From SAR86 cluster bacterium (lineage in GTDB: Bacteria > Pseudomonadota > Gammaproteobacteria > Magnimaribacterales > Magnimaribacteraceae), in NCBI GenBank assembly GCA_022447065.1, contig JAKUUM010000002.1, positions 1-64,000 of the forward strand: a stretch of DNA of 64,000 bases, in the 5' to 3' direction. The position numbers and the translations under genes were made by a program. Shown one piece after another: positions 1 to 10,213 of the stretch; within the stretch, counting starts at the first letter, position 1; every line of letters begins with the position of its first letter. The notes under the pieces were generated by a model. The model was not told the origin of the DNA, made no database searches, and was given only the letters and a program-made list of their open reading frames with translations.

Positions 1-353
1 CCAGGGTCACCTTCTTTTAATCCAATAACAATTTTCTGATTAGGCCATATTATCCCCCATACATTCAACATCATGAGGGTTCCCATGGTAGCTCCTAGGA
101 TAATATCCAGTGAAACAGCTGCTTGAATTATATAAAGAAGTACTATACCAGTTAAAAAAGTAAATAAAGCGGCCCAACGAAACCACCATAAAGCTCTAGG
201 AACAAGCTTGGATACAGCATCTTTTCTTGCAGATTCTTCAGCTTCCTTAAAATATTCAGTTTGGACAAAGTTAAAGTAATACAGAAGACCTATCCAGGTA
301 ATACCCACTAAGATATGTCCCCAACGAAATAACATATTAAATAATTCTTCCAT
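1..353 (-). CDS. PuuD-like multi-pass membrane protein (partial, 3' end outside window)
   Basis: About 117 residues can be read from an ATG at 353 (preceded by AGGAG) to the window edge with no stop. The start has a hydrophobic helix with a WGHI..GITWIG pattern, then a basic stretch containing PRALWWFRW, then further hydrophobic segments. This resembles the membrane domain of the urate hydroxylase PuuD family, a family also often mislabelled as an antitermination protein in automated annotation. Whether a C-terminal cytochrome c domain follows cannot be seen. No neighbouring purine-degradation gene is present, so a role in urate oxidation is only a family-based possibility. Confidence 0.7.
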   Translation of the reverse strand, partial: MEELFNMLFRWGHILVGITWIGLLYYFNFVQTEYFKEAEESARKDAVSKLVPRALWWFRWAALFTFLTGIVLLYIIQAAVSLDIILGATMGTLMMLNVWGIIWPNQKIVIGLKEGDP

Positions 354-412
354 CGTCTCTCCTTTTGTCCCTATATTACTAGAATAAGAATAACTATGAA
401 AATTTATTAGCC

Positions 413-443
413 TTTAAAGAAAAAGGCCCCGCAGGGCCTTTCT
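413..443 (-). terminator. Rho-independent terminator after groEL
   Basis: Read on the minus strand just past the groEL stop, an 8-bp GC-rich stem (AAAGGCCC pairing with GGGCCTTT around a TGCG loop) is followed by a T-rich run. The hairpin begins within a few bases of the groEL stop, so it should end the groES-groEL transcript before the upstream start region of the gene at 353. Confidence 0.85.
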
Positions 444-445
444 CT

Positions 446-2098
<1,653 letters not shown>

Positions 2099-2106
2099 TT
2101 AATTAA

Positions 2107-2400
2107 TTATTTCTTGAGAATACCAAGAATATCGTTTTCATTCAAAACCACTAGCTCTTCGCCATCTACCTTTACAGTATTACTACCAGAGAATTGGCCA
2201 AAAACAACCATATCACCGGCTTTTACTGCTACTGCTTGGACTTTACCATTATCAAGGGTTTTACCTGGTCCTACTGCAAGAACTTCTCCCTCTGAAGGTT
2301 TCTCCGCAGCTGAACCTGGAAGGACAATACCACCCTCGGTCGTTTCTTCTTCATCGGTGCGCTTAATTAAAACGCGATCTCCTAAAGGTACAAATTTCAT
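2107..2400 (-). CDS. groES: Co-chaperonin GroES (Hsp10)
   Basis: The 97-residue lid of the chaperonin chamber. It begins [14 protein letters not shown], has the mobile-loop region around residues 17-35 ([15 protein letters not shown]) and the conserved central VGPGK turn, and ends with the ENDILGIL strand. It is the first gene of the groESL operon. The ATG is preceded by a GGAG-type ribosome binding site. A sigma32-like promoter lies about 130 bases upstream. Confidence 0.99.
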   Translation of the reverse strand: MKFVPLGDRVLIKRTDEEETTEGGIVLPGSAAEKPSEGEVLAVGPGKTLDNGKVQAVAVKAGDMVVFGQFSGSNTVKVDGEELVVLNENDILGILKK

Positions 2401-2525
2401 CTGTTCATCTCCACTTAATATTTATAAATAAACACTTTGCTAAAAAAGGCGCCATTCTAATCCAGAAAAACTGTACGTCAATCTCATTAATGACAAAAAC
2501 CACTTCTTTTTTTCTCTAAACACAA

Positions 2526-2552
2526 ATTTGGGGCTAAATTAAATTTTTCAAC
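2526..2552 (-). promoter_or_regulatory. Putative sigma32 (heat-shock) promoter of groESL
   Basis: On the minus strand a TTGAAA box (2551-2546) is separated by 12 bases from CCCCAAATTT (from 2533). This closely matches the sigma32 pattern of CTTGAA and CCCCATnT, which is known to drive groE in gammaproteobacteria. I see no CIRCE inverted repeat (the HrcA operator) in the 169 bases between fxsA and groES. Confidence 0.65.
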
Positions 2553-2569
2553 CCCTTTATCTTATTTTT

Positions 2570-2995
2570 TTACTTATCTTTCTTGTACTCGCCTTCAATC
2601 CAATCTTTATTGGTGTAACTAGATTTATCAGAAAAACTGGAAACCGGAAAGAAACTTGAAGCTAATAAAGATAAAAAAAGCTTTCTTGTGAAAGGGATTA
2701 AGCACATAAAACCAATTACATCTGTTACAAACCCTGGAGTAAGAAGTAAAGCACCTCCAACAGCTAAAAAGATTCCAGTAACTATTTCTTCTGTTGGTAA
2801 CTCAGAACGCACTAACTTGTTCCTTGCATTTATTAATGTTTTAAACCCTTGTTGTCGAAGTAGTAATAAACCTATAACCGCGGTCAAGAGAACGAGTGCA
2901 ATGGTGTTAAAAGCACCAATGGAAGTTCCTACCCGGATTAGGATATACATTTCTAATATAGGTAAACCGATGAAAATGGGTAAAAAATATTTCAT
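2570..2995 (-). CDS. fxsA: FxsA family membrane protein
   Basis: Cytoplasmic membrane protein of 141 residues. Hydrophobic helices lie near residues 4-22, 28-46 and 75-105. The LEMYILIRVG start and the GGALLLTPGFVTDVIGF signature of the family are present. In E. coli FxsA is known for relieving exclusion of phage T7 by the F plasmid; its normal role is not established. It lies directly upstream of groES, a common neighbour in gammaproteobacteria, but the promoter between them suggests separate transcription of groESL. Confidence 0.93.
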   Translation of the reverse strand: MKYFLPIFIGLPILEMYILIRVGTSIGAFNTIALVLLTAVIGLLLLRQQGFKTLINARNKLVRSELPTEEIVTGIFLAVGGALLLTPGFVTDVIGFMCLIPFTRKLFLSLLASSFFPVSSFSDKSSYTNKDWIEGEYKKDK

Positions 2996-3041
2996 TATTG
3001 CTCACTAAAATGTGGGGATGAAAAGCAAATTATCAAGTGAC

Positions 3042-4325
3042 CTAACCAGAAGAAAAAATAAGTTTCTTATTCCACAAAACATAAGAAAGAACTATTGCTG
3101 GTAGGCCTAAAGAAGCAGCATAAAGAAAGAAATTAAAATACCCAAAAGAATCTACAACAAAACCTGAAAATCCTTTAATGATTGTGGCCGGAAAGGTAGC
3201 TAAAAGAAAGAGTACAGCATATTGAGTGGCTGTAAAATGTCTGTTTGTGAGGCTTGACAATAAAGCAATCAAAGCGGTTGAGGCTACTCCTTGGCTAAAA
3301 TTATCTAAAGCTATTGTTAGAGTAAGACCTGAAACATTGTGACCAATAGTATCAAGCCACGCAAAAGCTACATTGGTAAGAAAAACTAGAATTGCCCCGA
3401 GAAGAACTACTGACATCATACTGTAACGGTAAATCAATATCCCGCCTGTAAATACACCTATCATGGTCATTAATATTCCAAAAGCATTTGTAACAATAGC
3501 AACTTCTTCTTTTGTAAATCCTGTGTCTACGTAAAAAGGCATAGCCATTGGGCCCAAAACAATATCGCTAAAACGATAAAAGATAACTAAAAATAAAATA
3601 AGTAAAATGTGGTTATCTCTGTATCTTTTTAGTAAATCAGTTAAAGGGTTTAAATACAGATTTAAAAAGGACGAAAAGGGGTTTTTTACAAGGCCACCAA
3701 CTTGAGAATCTAGTTTTTCAGGTTCAGGTATAATAAAAATTGAGAAAAGAACTAAGAAAATCATCAAAATACCTATAGAAAAATAAGCAGTAGACCAATC
3801 ATAGAAACTTGCAACAAAAAAAGTAAATACTTGGGAAACTAGAAACGCAATTCTCCACCCGCCTTGATACATGCTGGCAGCTTCTCCTTGTTCGTGATTT
3901 GAGACTAGCTCTACCCTCATTGCATCTATACAAATGTCTTGAGTAGCTGCAAAGAAACTAACTGATAAAGCAAAACCTACGAGAACCAGCAAAGAACTTG
4001 TCGGATCAGAGAAGGCCATACCAAAGATACTAATAACAACTAAAGACTGGCTAAAGACTAACCAACTCTTTCTTTGGCCAAGTAAATTTAGTATGGGCAA
4101 TTTAAGCCTGTCAACAAAAGGAGACCAAATCGCTTTAAAGGTAAACATCAATGTGATCCAGGACAATAACCCTATTGTTGATCTCGAAATATCAGCTTCT
4201 CTCAACCAAAAACCAAGAGGGTCTATCAACATCCCAAAGGGCAATCCTGAACAAAAACCTAAAGCTAAGACTATCAATAATCTAGGCTTAAAAAAGCCCA
4301 AAAAGGATTCTCTCCAAGATTTCAC
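3042..4325 (-). CDS. ampG: AmpG-like muropeptide permease (MFS)
   Basis: A 427-residue major facilitator protein with about 12 hydrophobic helices. The beginning matches AmpG: a basic lead, LGFCSGLPFGMLIDPLGFWLREA, and later QDICIDAMRVE in the fourth-helix region. AmpG imports anhydro-muropeptides released from the cell wall so that they can be recycled. An AmpD-type amidase acting on such muropeptides is encoded at 7439-7984, consistent with a recycling route. It follows yajQ by 3 bases on the same strand. Transport specificity is inferred from family resemblance. Confidence 0.85.
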   Translation of the reverse strand: MKSWRESFLGFFKPRLLIVLALGFCSGLPFGMLIDPLGFWLREADISRSTIGLLSWITLMFTFKAIWSPFVDRLKLPILNLLGQRKSWLVFSQSLVVISIFGMAFSDPTSSLLVLVGFALSVSFFAATQDICIDAMRVELVSNHEQGEAASMYQGGWRIAFLVSQVFTFFVASFYDWSTAYFSIGILMIFLVLFSIFIIPEPEKLDSQVGGLVKNPFSSFLNLYLNPLTDLLKRYRDNHILLILFLVIFYRFSDIVLGPMAMPFYVDTGFTKEEVAIVTNAFGILMTMIGVFTGGILIYRYSMMSVVLLGAILVFLTNVAFAWLDTIGHNVSGLTLTIALDNFSQGVASTALIALLSSLTNRHFTATQYAVLFLLATFPATIIKGFSGFVVDSFGYFNFFLYAASLGLPAIVLSYVLWNKKLIFSSG

Positions 4326-4328
4326 TTA

Positions 4329-4811
4329 CTAATCCCTAAAGTTCTTAAATTGGAGAGGAAGATCGTAGTTTGCTGCCTTTAACAGATTAATTACTTCTTG
4401 TAGATCGTCCCTTTTCTTGCCTGATACTCTAACGCTTTCACCTTGAACCGAGGCTTGGACTTTAATCTTTGATGATTTGATCTTCTGGGTAATATTCTTA
4501 GCCATCTCTTTATCTATACCTTCTCGTAAAAGGATATTCTGTCGAGCACTCCCCGTGGATACCTCTATCTCCTCAGCTTTTAAGCTTTTTAAATCAACGC
4601 CTCTTTTTGCTAAAGATTCTTTCAGGATAGGTAGCATTTGGTGTAACTGGAATTCCTCTTGAGAAGAAAGAGTTATCTGACCTTCACCTAAAGTAAATTT
4701 TGCTCCTTTCCCCTTAAAATCAAATCTGTTTTCAATAATTCTATTGCCTTGGTCAACACCATTAGTCACTTCATGTACATTCAATTCTGATTTGATATCA
4801 AAAGATGGCAT
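4329..4811 (-). CDS. yajQ: YajQ family nucleotide-binding protein
   Basis: A 160-residue protein matching the YajQ family (UPF0234) along its whole length: the MPSFDIKSE start, NRFDFKGKGA, and the C-terminal VRVSGKKRDDLQEVI and DLPLQFKNFRD. Family members bind nucleotides or tRNA, and some bind cyclic di-GMP; its role here is unknown. It is first in a two-gene run with the AmpG-like permease. It is divergent from the cobalamin riboswitch transcript, so the space around 4812-4895 must hold promoters for both directions. Confidence 0.95.
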   Translation of the reverse strand: MPSFDIKSELNVHEVTNGVDQGNRIIENRFDFKGKGAKFTLGEGQITLSSQEEFQLHQMLPILKESLAKRGVDLKSLKAEEIEVSTGSARQNILLREGIDKEMAKNITQKIKSSKIKVQASVQGESVRVSGKKRDDLQEVINLLKAANYDLPLQFKNFRD

Positions 4812-4895
4812 CTTGATCTCCTTAACCCAAAATAAGAGGCTATTGATCCAGAAATTATAATAAAAAGATAGTTTTTAAGACTAAACTACACTATT

Positions 4896-5064
4896 GCGGT
4901 GCCAGGATAATCTTGGATAAACGGGAAACTGGTGTATGTATTAATTCCAGTGCTGCCCTCGCAACGGTAATAGAAGAATTTGAAACATTAGCCACTGCGG
5001 AATTCGTGGGAAGGCGTTTCAAGCTTCATTTTAGTGATGACTTCTTAAGCCCGGATACCGGCCG
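4896..5064 (+). promoter_or_regulatory. Cobalamin (B12) riboswitch
   Basis: The conserved blocks occur in order: GGTGCC at 4898; a GGGAAACTGGTG-type segment; the B12-box core GCTGCCCTCGCAACGGTAA around 4952-4970; GCCACTG at 4991; GGGAAGGC near 5008; and the closing CCGGATACCGGCC near 5050. This is the aptamer that senses adenosylcobalamin. It lies directly before the BtuB-like receptor gene, ending about 36 bases before its ATG. No obvious intrinsic terminator follows, so control by masking the ribosome binding site is more likely (inference). Short ORFs crossing this element are not genes. Confidence 0.96.
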
Positions 5065-5099
5065 TAAAAATATGTTCAATCCGTTACGAAAGGTGACTG

Positions 5100-6893
5100 A
5101 TGAAAAAGAAATACTTAAATATTTTAAGCTGCTTGTTAGTTTTAGCTTTAAATGCAGAAGAAGAAACTGTTGAAGAAATTGTAAGCATCGCTTCTGAGAA
5201 TCCCAAGAGCATGAAACAAGTTCTTGCTACTGTCGATGTCCTTGATAAAGACGAGCTTAATAGGCAAGTTGCCATAGATGTTATTGGTATCCTAAGTAAC
5301 TCTTTAGCTTTAGACACAAGTAGCAATGGTGGGCCAGGTCAATATGCTTCTATATTTTTAAGAGGGTCAAACAGCAATCATACCTTAGTAGAAATAAACG
5401 GGGTCAAGATTAATCCTAATACTGCGGGCGGAGCTTCTATTAATAATTTAGATCCAAGCCTTATATCTCAAATTGAAGTTGGCTCAGGTCCATTTTCTTC
5501 GACTTATGGCTCTGAAGCTATTGGTGGTGTGATAAATATTTCTACTATCCAAGATCGGGAAGAATCACTTTTACAAGTAGCTATTAGTAGTGGTGCAGAT
5601 AATTTTAGAAGGGAAAGCTTACAGACAAATTGGTCGGAGAAAAATAAATCTTTCAATATTCTCCTTCTAAACTCAAAAACTAATGGTTTCCCTAGTCTCC
5701 TCAATTCTTCGATAGACAGGGGTTACTCAAATAAAAGCTTGGTTGGTTCTTTTGATCTTAAAAGCGAAAGAACCAATGCCCAGCTTTCTACCTGGTTATC
5801 AAAAGGAAATACAGAATATTTAGGTTTTCAAGGAGATCCTTTGTCGCAAAATTATAAAACCTCAGCTCACTCGTTAAACATTACTAGTAAGATTAGAAAT
5901 TCTTATTTGGTTTTACTGAATTTAAGTTCTTCGAAAGACTTAATTCATCAACATCAAGAAAATTACCTGGGTTTTAAAGACATCACTGAGACAGACAGTA
6001 ATAATTTTGAGATTTTGATTCAGAAACAGGCCAAAGATTCATCTTTCTCAACGGGATATTTACAAGAAAAACAAAAAGTAAACTACTCAAGTTTTGGAAC
6101 TCAGTTTAAAAAAAACCTAAAAACTAAGTCTCTAATGGCACAGACCAGTCTTAATTTCAGGAGTCATCTATTATTAATTAAATTACGTTACTCAAATCAT
6201 GATTTATACGGCAACCAAGAATCCTGGAATATAAACTACAAAAAGAATTTTAATCCTGCTTGGTCGATAAGATTGAGTTCTGGCTCGGCTTTCAGATCCC
6301 CCAACAGTTCTGAGTTATATGGTTATGGATCAAATATTAACCTTAAACCAGAAAGCTCCAAAGGATATGAAATAAGTGTAGATAAAATAATTAAGGAGTC
6401 GACTTTAAGTTTGTCGGTATTCAAGAACGACATTGACAATCTCATCAATTTCGATTTTCAAGAATTCATCTTAAAAAATATTGAACAAAGTTCTACAAAA
6501 GGCTTAGAACTGAGATACCTATGGAAAAATAAATTCATCGGTGGACGGCTATTAATTAGATATCAAGACCCTAAAGATCAAATGGGTCAACAACTAGCTA
6601 GAAGGTCAAAAAAATCTATAAGCCTTAATATTTATAGAGAGTCTGGTCTAGGCACATTCAACTTAAATCTTTCAGCTTTTGATAAAAGAAAAGACTTTGG
6701 AGGAGTAATTCTTCCTGAATACAGCCTAATACATTTGTCATTTGTTAAAGAGATTTCAGACCAATTAGCCTTTTCAATGAGGCTAGAGAATATCCTAGAT
6801 AAGGAATATTTTACAGCTTCAGGATTTAACGGATATTATCAAAATCAAGGCAGGTCTTTATGGTTAAATGCTACTTATAAACTTAGGCAATAG
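5100..6893 (+). CDS. btuB: TonB-dependent outer membrane receptor, BtuB-like (corrinoid uptake)
   Basis: A 597-residue outer membrane beta-barrel receptor. There is a signal peptide (residues 1-18, ending about LNA), a TonB-box-like ETVEEIVSIA stretch, then a plug domain (about 35-150) with IFLRGSNSNHTLVEING and GPFSSTYGSEAIGGVINI. The rest is barrel, with FRSPNSSELYG and a terminal LENILDKEYFTASGFNGYYQ region. The riboswitch just upstream and the adenosyltransferase 2 bases downstream make a cobalamin-type substrate very likely. The last residues are KLRQ rather than the usual terminal aromatic residue. The inner-membrane BtuCDF transporter is not in the window. Confidence 0.9.
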   Translation: MKKKYLNILSCLLVLALNAEEETVEEIVSIASENPKSMKQVLATVDVLDKDELNRQVAIDVIGILSNSLALDTSSNGGPGQYASIFLRGSNSNHTLVEINGVKINPNTAGGASINNLDPSLISQIEVGSGPFSSTYGSEAIGGVINISTIQDREESLLQVAISSGADNFRRESLQTNWSEKNKSFNILLLNSKTNGFPSLLNSSIDRGYSNKSLVGSFDLKSERTNAQLSTWLSKGNTEYLGFQGDPLSQNYKTSAHSLNITSKIRNSYLVLLNLSSSKDLIHQHQENYLGFKDITETDSNNFEILIQKQAKDSSFSTGYLQEKQKVNYSSFGTQFKKNLKTKSLMAQTSLNFRSHLLLIKLRYSNHDLYGNQESWNINYKKNFNPAWSIRLSSGSAFRSPNSSELYGYGSNINLKPESSKGYEISVDKIIKESTLSLSVFKNDIDNLINFDFQEFILKNIEQSSTKGLELRYLWKNKFIGGRLLIRYQDPKDQMGQQLARRSKKSISLNIYRESGLGTFNLNLSAFDKRKDFGGVILPEYSLIHLSFVKEISDQLAFSMRLENILDKEYFTASGFNGYYQNQGRSLWLNATYKLRQ

Positions 6894-6895
6894 CT

Positions 6896-7438
6896 ATGGC
6901 AAAGAGAATCACAAAAGTAATTACAAAAAAGGGGGATGATGGTTCCACAGGAATGGGCGACGGTTCTAGAGTTTCTAAATCTAGTTCTTTAATTGTTGCC
7001 ATCGGTGAATTAGATGAACTTAATTCCTGGATAGGATTATTAACTTCTTTGAAAGAGCTAGAGGATCAAAAGGAATTCTTATTAAGTGTTCAAAATCGTC
7101 TTTTCGATATAGGAGGTATATTAACTACAAAATCAGACATACCTCTTAAGGCAGGTTATTTAAAGGATTTAGAATATCAAACCAATAACATGAATAAAGA
7201 ATTACCTCATTTAGAAAACTTTGTACTTCCAGGAGGCAAACCGGAATCCTCAGTAATTCACATAGCTAGAACTGTGTGTAGAAGAGCAGAGAGAACTTTG
7301 ATAAATGCAGACACAAATGAGGCAGTGGAAAAAAGTTGTCTTGTTTACCTAAATAGACTTTCAGACTTCCTATTCGTATTAGCTAGGAAAGTAAATCTAG
7401 ACTCAAGTATTGAAGAATTACTATGGTCTCAGGACTGA
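6896..7438 (+). CDS. Cob(I)alamin adenosyltransferase, PduO type
   Basis: Converts imported cob(I)alamin and ATP to adenosylcobalamin. The 180 residues cover the PduO/MMAB fold: the N-terminal ATP-binding TKKGDDGSTGMGDGSRVSK, GELDELNSWIG, then the conserved CRRAERTLI and YLNRLSDFLFVLAR helices. The ATG is 2 bases after the btuB stop, so the two are probably cotranscribed under the B12 riboswitch. With no cobalamin synthesis genes nearby, the unit looks designed for scavenging. The gene meets ampD tail to tail with no spacer. Confidence 0.95.
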   Translation: MAKRITKVITKKGDDGSTGMGDGSRVSKSSSLIVAIGELDELNSWIGLLTSLKELEDQKEFLLSVQNRLFDIGGILTTKSDIPLKAGYLKDLEYQTNNMNKELPHLENFVLPGGKPESSVIHIARTVCRRAERTLINADTNEAVEKSCLVYLNRLSDFLFVLARKVNLDSSIEELLWSQD

Positions 7439-7984
7439 CTAACCTAAGGAATCTTTATATCTAGACCAATCAAATGATTCTCCAGGATCCGTTTTTCTTC
7501 CTGGAGCTATATCCTTATGTCCGACTATACGATGCTTACTAATGCCTGAATAATTTTCCATAAGAGACTTAGTTACACCTACGAGTGAAGAATACTGCTC
7601 CTCAGAGTATGGTTTTGTATTGGTTCCTTCAAGTTCAATGCCGATTGAAAAATCATTACATTCCTTTTTGCCTTCAAATTCTGACACTCCTGCATGCCAA
7701 GCCTTTTTACTAAAATTAACAAATTGAGTAAGAGTACCTTTTCTATCAATAAGAAGATGACTAGAAACTTTTAGGTCGATAATTGTTTCAAAATAAGGAT
7801 GAATAGAAGGATCTAATTTATTCAAAAAAAAATCTTCTACGTATCGCCCACCAAATTCACCTGGAGGAAGACTTATATTATGAATAACAAGGAGATTAGG
7901 TTTAACTCCTTTGGGTCTTTCAGAGGAGTTAGGAGATTCTAATATTTTCGCTTGATCTAGAAGATGATTAGTTACCGTGAACAA
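7439..7984 (-). CDS. ampD: AmpD-type 1,6-anhydro-N-acetylmuramyl-L-alanine amidase
   Basis: Cytoplasmic zinc amidase that cuts the stem peptide from anhydro-muropeptides in wall recycling. The 181 residues carry the Amidase_2 fold: LLVIHNISLPPG with the first zinc His, KKAWHAGVS, CNDFSIGIELEG, and the C-terminal GHKDIAPGRKTDPG with the second His and Asp ligands. There is no signal peptide, which fits AmpD rather than periplasmic AmiD. It pairs functionally with the AmpG-like permease at 3042-4325. Confidence 0.94.
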   Translation of the reverse strand: MFTVTNHLLDQAKILESPNSSERPKGVKPNLLVIHNISLPPGEFGGRYVEDFFLNKLDPSIHPYFETIIDLKVSSHLLIDRKGTLTQFVNFSKKAWHAGVSEFEGKKECNDFSIGIELEGTNTKPYSEEQYSSLVGVTKSLMENYSGISKHRIVGHKDIAPGRKTDPGESFDWSRYKDSLG

Positions 7985-7992
7985 TTAACCTC

Positions 7993-8724
7993 CTAGCGCC
8001 TTTTCCTCTCTTGGTGCATTGTAGGCGGCTTTCCCTTCCACATGTTGTTTTTGTACTTGGCCTCTCGGTCTTTCTCGCCTTTAAAAAAAGACACCAACTC
8101 TCTTCGATCTAGAAGCTCATCAGAATTCTTATCTAATTCTCCAAATTTCTTCTTGATTGGAGACATGAACTCTTCTTTCGAAACTTTGCTGTTACCATTT
8201 GAATCCATTTTTTTAAACCTCATGTCCTTAGCAACTTTGGGACCAATAGAACGACCTTCAGCCAGCTCTTTGTTAGTTAAGAATCCGTCTTTATCCTTAT
8301 CTAAAGCTGTGAAGATAGCTTCACGTACTTCTTTTTTGGCTTCCGGATTTCCATCAGGAGGACCTTTTTTAATGCGCTTTTGTCGATGATTTGATCGTCC
8401 TTTGGAAGCAGAAATAAATTCGTTCTTATCAATTCTCTGATCATCATTTCTATCCAATCTATCGGCCATCTTCGAAAGCATCTTCTCTCCTCTCACCTGT
8501 TCCTCAACATCCATCTCCTGTCTGGTAATATTGCCGTCAGAATTTCGATCCAGTAAAGAAAACATTTTTTCGCTCTTTGAACTAAATTCTGAAAAGCTTA
8601 AAACTCCATTGTTATCTCTATCCATATGTAACATATTTTTATGCTGCTTTCTTGGTTCAGCTTGAATGCTTAAAGAAATTAAGACCACACACAACAGCGG
8701 AATTAAGTAATTAAATCTTTTCAT
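7993..8724 (-). CDS. Exported EF-hand calcium-binding protein, six EF-hand loops
   Basis: The start is placed at the ATG at 8724, because GGAGGAG lies just before it and a signal peptide (MKRFNYLIPLLCVVLIS.., cleaved after about QA) follows. An upstream in-frame ATG at 8751 lacks both. The mature protein has about six EF-hand loops, beginning DRDNNGVLSFSEF, DRNSDGNITRQEM, DRNDDQRIDKNEF, DKDKDGFLTNKEL, DSNGNSKVSKEEF and DKNSDELLDRREL, linked by basic segments. It should be periplasmic or secreted and bind Ca2+. No specific function is recognised. The fifth and sixth loops have less regular residues and may bind weakly. Confidence 0.85.
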   Translation of the reverse strand: MKRFNYLIPLLCVVLISLSIQAEPRKQHKNMLHMDRDNNGVLSFSEFSSKSEKMFSLLDRNSDGNITRQEMDVEEQVRGEKMLSKMADRLDRNDDQRIDKNEFISASKGRSNHRQKRIKKGPPDGNPEAKKEVREAIFTALDKDKDGFLTNKELAEGRSIGPKVAKDMRFKKMDSNGNSKVSKEEFMSPIKKKFGELDKNSDELLDRRELVSFFKGEKDREAKYKNNMWKGKPPTMHQERKRR

Positions 8725-8798
8725 ATTTTCTCCTCCTGCTAAAAATAACACTTTATTGCGGCTATAGACATATAAAAATTACCTAGGTTCAAAAATAT

Positions 8799-9737
8799 TT
8801 ATTTCCTTAGTTCTTTTGGTAATTTAAAGAAAATTCCTTCATCTTGTCTATCCTGACCTCCCACTATCTCTATATCGAAGTTTGAGTTAATAACATTTAA
8901 TAATTCTTGAACTAAATGTTCTGGAGCGGAAGCCCCAGAAGTTAAACCTACTGTCTCTTTCCCTTTAAACCAGTTAAAATTTAAATCTGAAGCACTATCA
9001 ATCAGATAAGATTCAACTCCTGACCTTTCAGCAATTTCCCTTAATCTATTGGAATTAGAACTATTCTTAGAACCTATTACCAAAATAAGATCACTCTCTA
9101 GAGCAAGTTGCTTAACTGCATCTTGTCTATTTTGAGTTGCGTAACAAATATCATCTTTCCTAGGTCCTAAAATCGAAGGAAATCTCCGCTTAAGAACTTG
9201 GATAATTTCTTCAGTATCGTCTACTGATAAAGTTGTTTGAGTGACAAAAGATAAATTTTTATCATCTTTTACTGATATTTCTTCTGCTTCTTCTTTGTTT
9301 TGAACTAAATAAATATTACCTCCTTTTGAAGAGTCGTATTGCCCCATCGTTCCTTCAACTTCTGGATGATTTGCATGTCCTATCAAAATACATTCTCTTC
9401 CAGATCGAGAGTGAAGTTCCACCTCGGAATGTACTTTGCTTACCAATGGACAAGTAGCATCAAAAACTCCTAAATCTTTAGATAGAGAATTTTTTTGGAC
9501 TTCCTTGGAGACACCATGCGCGCTATAAATTACTGTCGCTCCAGGAGGCACTTCATCTATCTCTTCAACGAAAACAGCTCCCAAGTTCCTTAACTCTGCA
9601 ACTACGGTTTGATTGTGCACAACTTCATGTTTTATATATACAGGTGGCCCTTTCAGATCAATGACTTTCTTAACAATCTCTATTGCTCTGCCAACTCCTG
9701 CACAGAAACCTCGAGGGTTGGCTAAAATGATTTTCAT
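8799..9737 (-). CDS. ispH: 4-hydroxy-3-methylbut-2-enyl diphosphate reductase IspH
   Basis: Last enzyme of the MEP isoprenoid pathway, an Fe-S reductase giving IPP and DMAPP. The 312 residues contain the three cluster cysteines in [11 protein letters not shown] (residue 12), [11 protein letters not shown] (near 96) and CYATQNRQ (near 197), plus VTQTTLS and [11 protein letters not shown]. The start codon overlaps the lspA stop by 4 bases. In E. coli fkpB sits between lspA and ispH, but it is absent here. IspG of the same pathway lies at 35187-36305. Confidence 0.98.
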   Translation of the reverse strand: MKIILANPRGFCAGVGRAIEIVKKVIDLKGPPVYIKHEVVHNQTVVAELRNLGAVFVEEIDEVPPGATVIYSAHGVSKEVQKNSLSKDLGVFDATCPLVSKVHSEVELHSRSGRECILIGHANHPEVEGTMGQYDSSKGGNIYLVQNKEEAEEISVKDDKNLSFVTQTTLSVDDTEEIIQVLKRRFPSILGPRKDDICYATQNRQDAVKQLALESDLILVIGSKNSSNSNRLREIAERSGVESYLIDSASDLNFNWFKGKETVGLTSGASAPEHLVQELLNVINSNFDIEIVGGQDRQDEGIFFKLPKELRK

Positions 9738-10210
9738 GCGTCGTTAGTTCTTTCGATGAAGAAGAAATAAGTTAGATAGATCATTATTCCAACAGTTATA
9801 TAACTATCAGCAAGGTTAAAAACATAAAAAGAATAATCCTTATAAAACAAATGAATAAAATCTACAACATAACCCAAGAAAACTCTATCCATTAAATTCC
9901 CTAATCCTCCACTAACAATGAGTACAAGAGAACTAAGCTCTAATTTGTGTTTAGAAGTTTTCTTAACAAGAAGGAAAAATAAGTAGACTAGGAGAGAAGA
10001 AATTATGAATACTAAGACCCATCTCGCTATAGCTCCTCCATCATTAAAAATACTGAAAGCTATTCCCGTATTATGGACCAAAGTAAAACTTAAGAAAGGA
10101 AGTAAATTTAGAGATTCACCCACATTCAACTGAGATGAAATCAACATCTTAGACACCTGATCTAGACCAACAAGAAATATTAGCACCAAACTTAATTGAC
10201 TTGTTTTCAT
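9734..10210 (-). CDS. lspA: Lipoprotein signal peptidase LspA
   Basis: Inner-membrane aspartic protease that removes the signal peptide of prolipoproteins. It has 158 residues and four hydrophobic helices. The catalytic aspartates are in VVDFIHLF and [11 protein letters not shown], and the NTGIAFSIF motif precedes them. Located 3 bases after ileS and overlapping ispH, in the standard ileS-lspA-ispH order. Substrates encoded in this window include the lipoproteins BamB, BamC and Pal. Confidence 0.97.
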   Translation of the reverse strand: MKTSQLSLVLIFLVGLDQVSKMLISSQLNVGESLNLLPFLSFTLVHNTGIAFSIFNDGGAIARWVLVFIISSLLVYLFFLLVKKTSKHKLELSSLVLIVSGGLGNLMDRVFLGYVVDFIHLFYKDYSFYVFNLADSYITVGIMIYLTYFFFIERTNDA

Positions 10211-10213
10211 CCG

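Noticed and set aside
4913-5173. 86-codon plus-strand ORF upstream of btuB
   Set aside because: It runs through the cobalamin riboswitch and into the start of btuB in another frame; the conservation there is that of the RNA aptamer.
8725-8751. Upstream ATG for the EF-hand protein
   Set aside because: It would place nine residues and the GGAGGAG ribosome binding site before the signal peptide.
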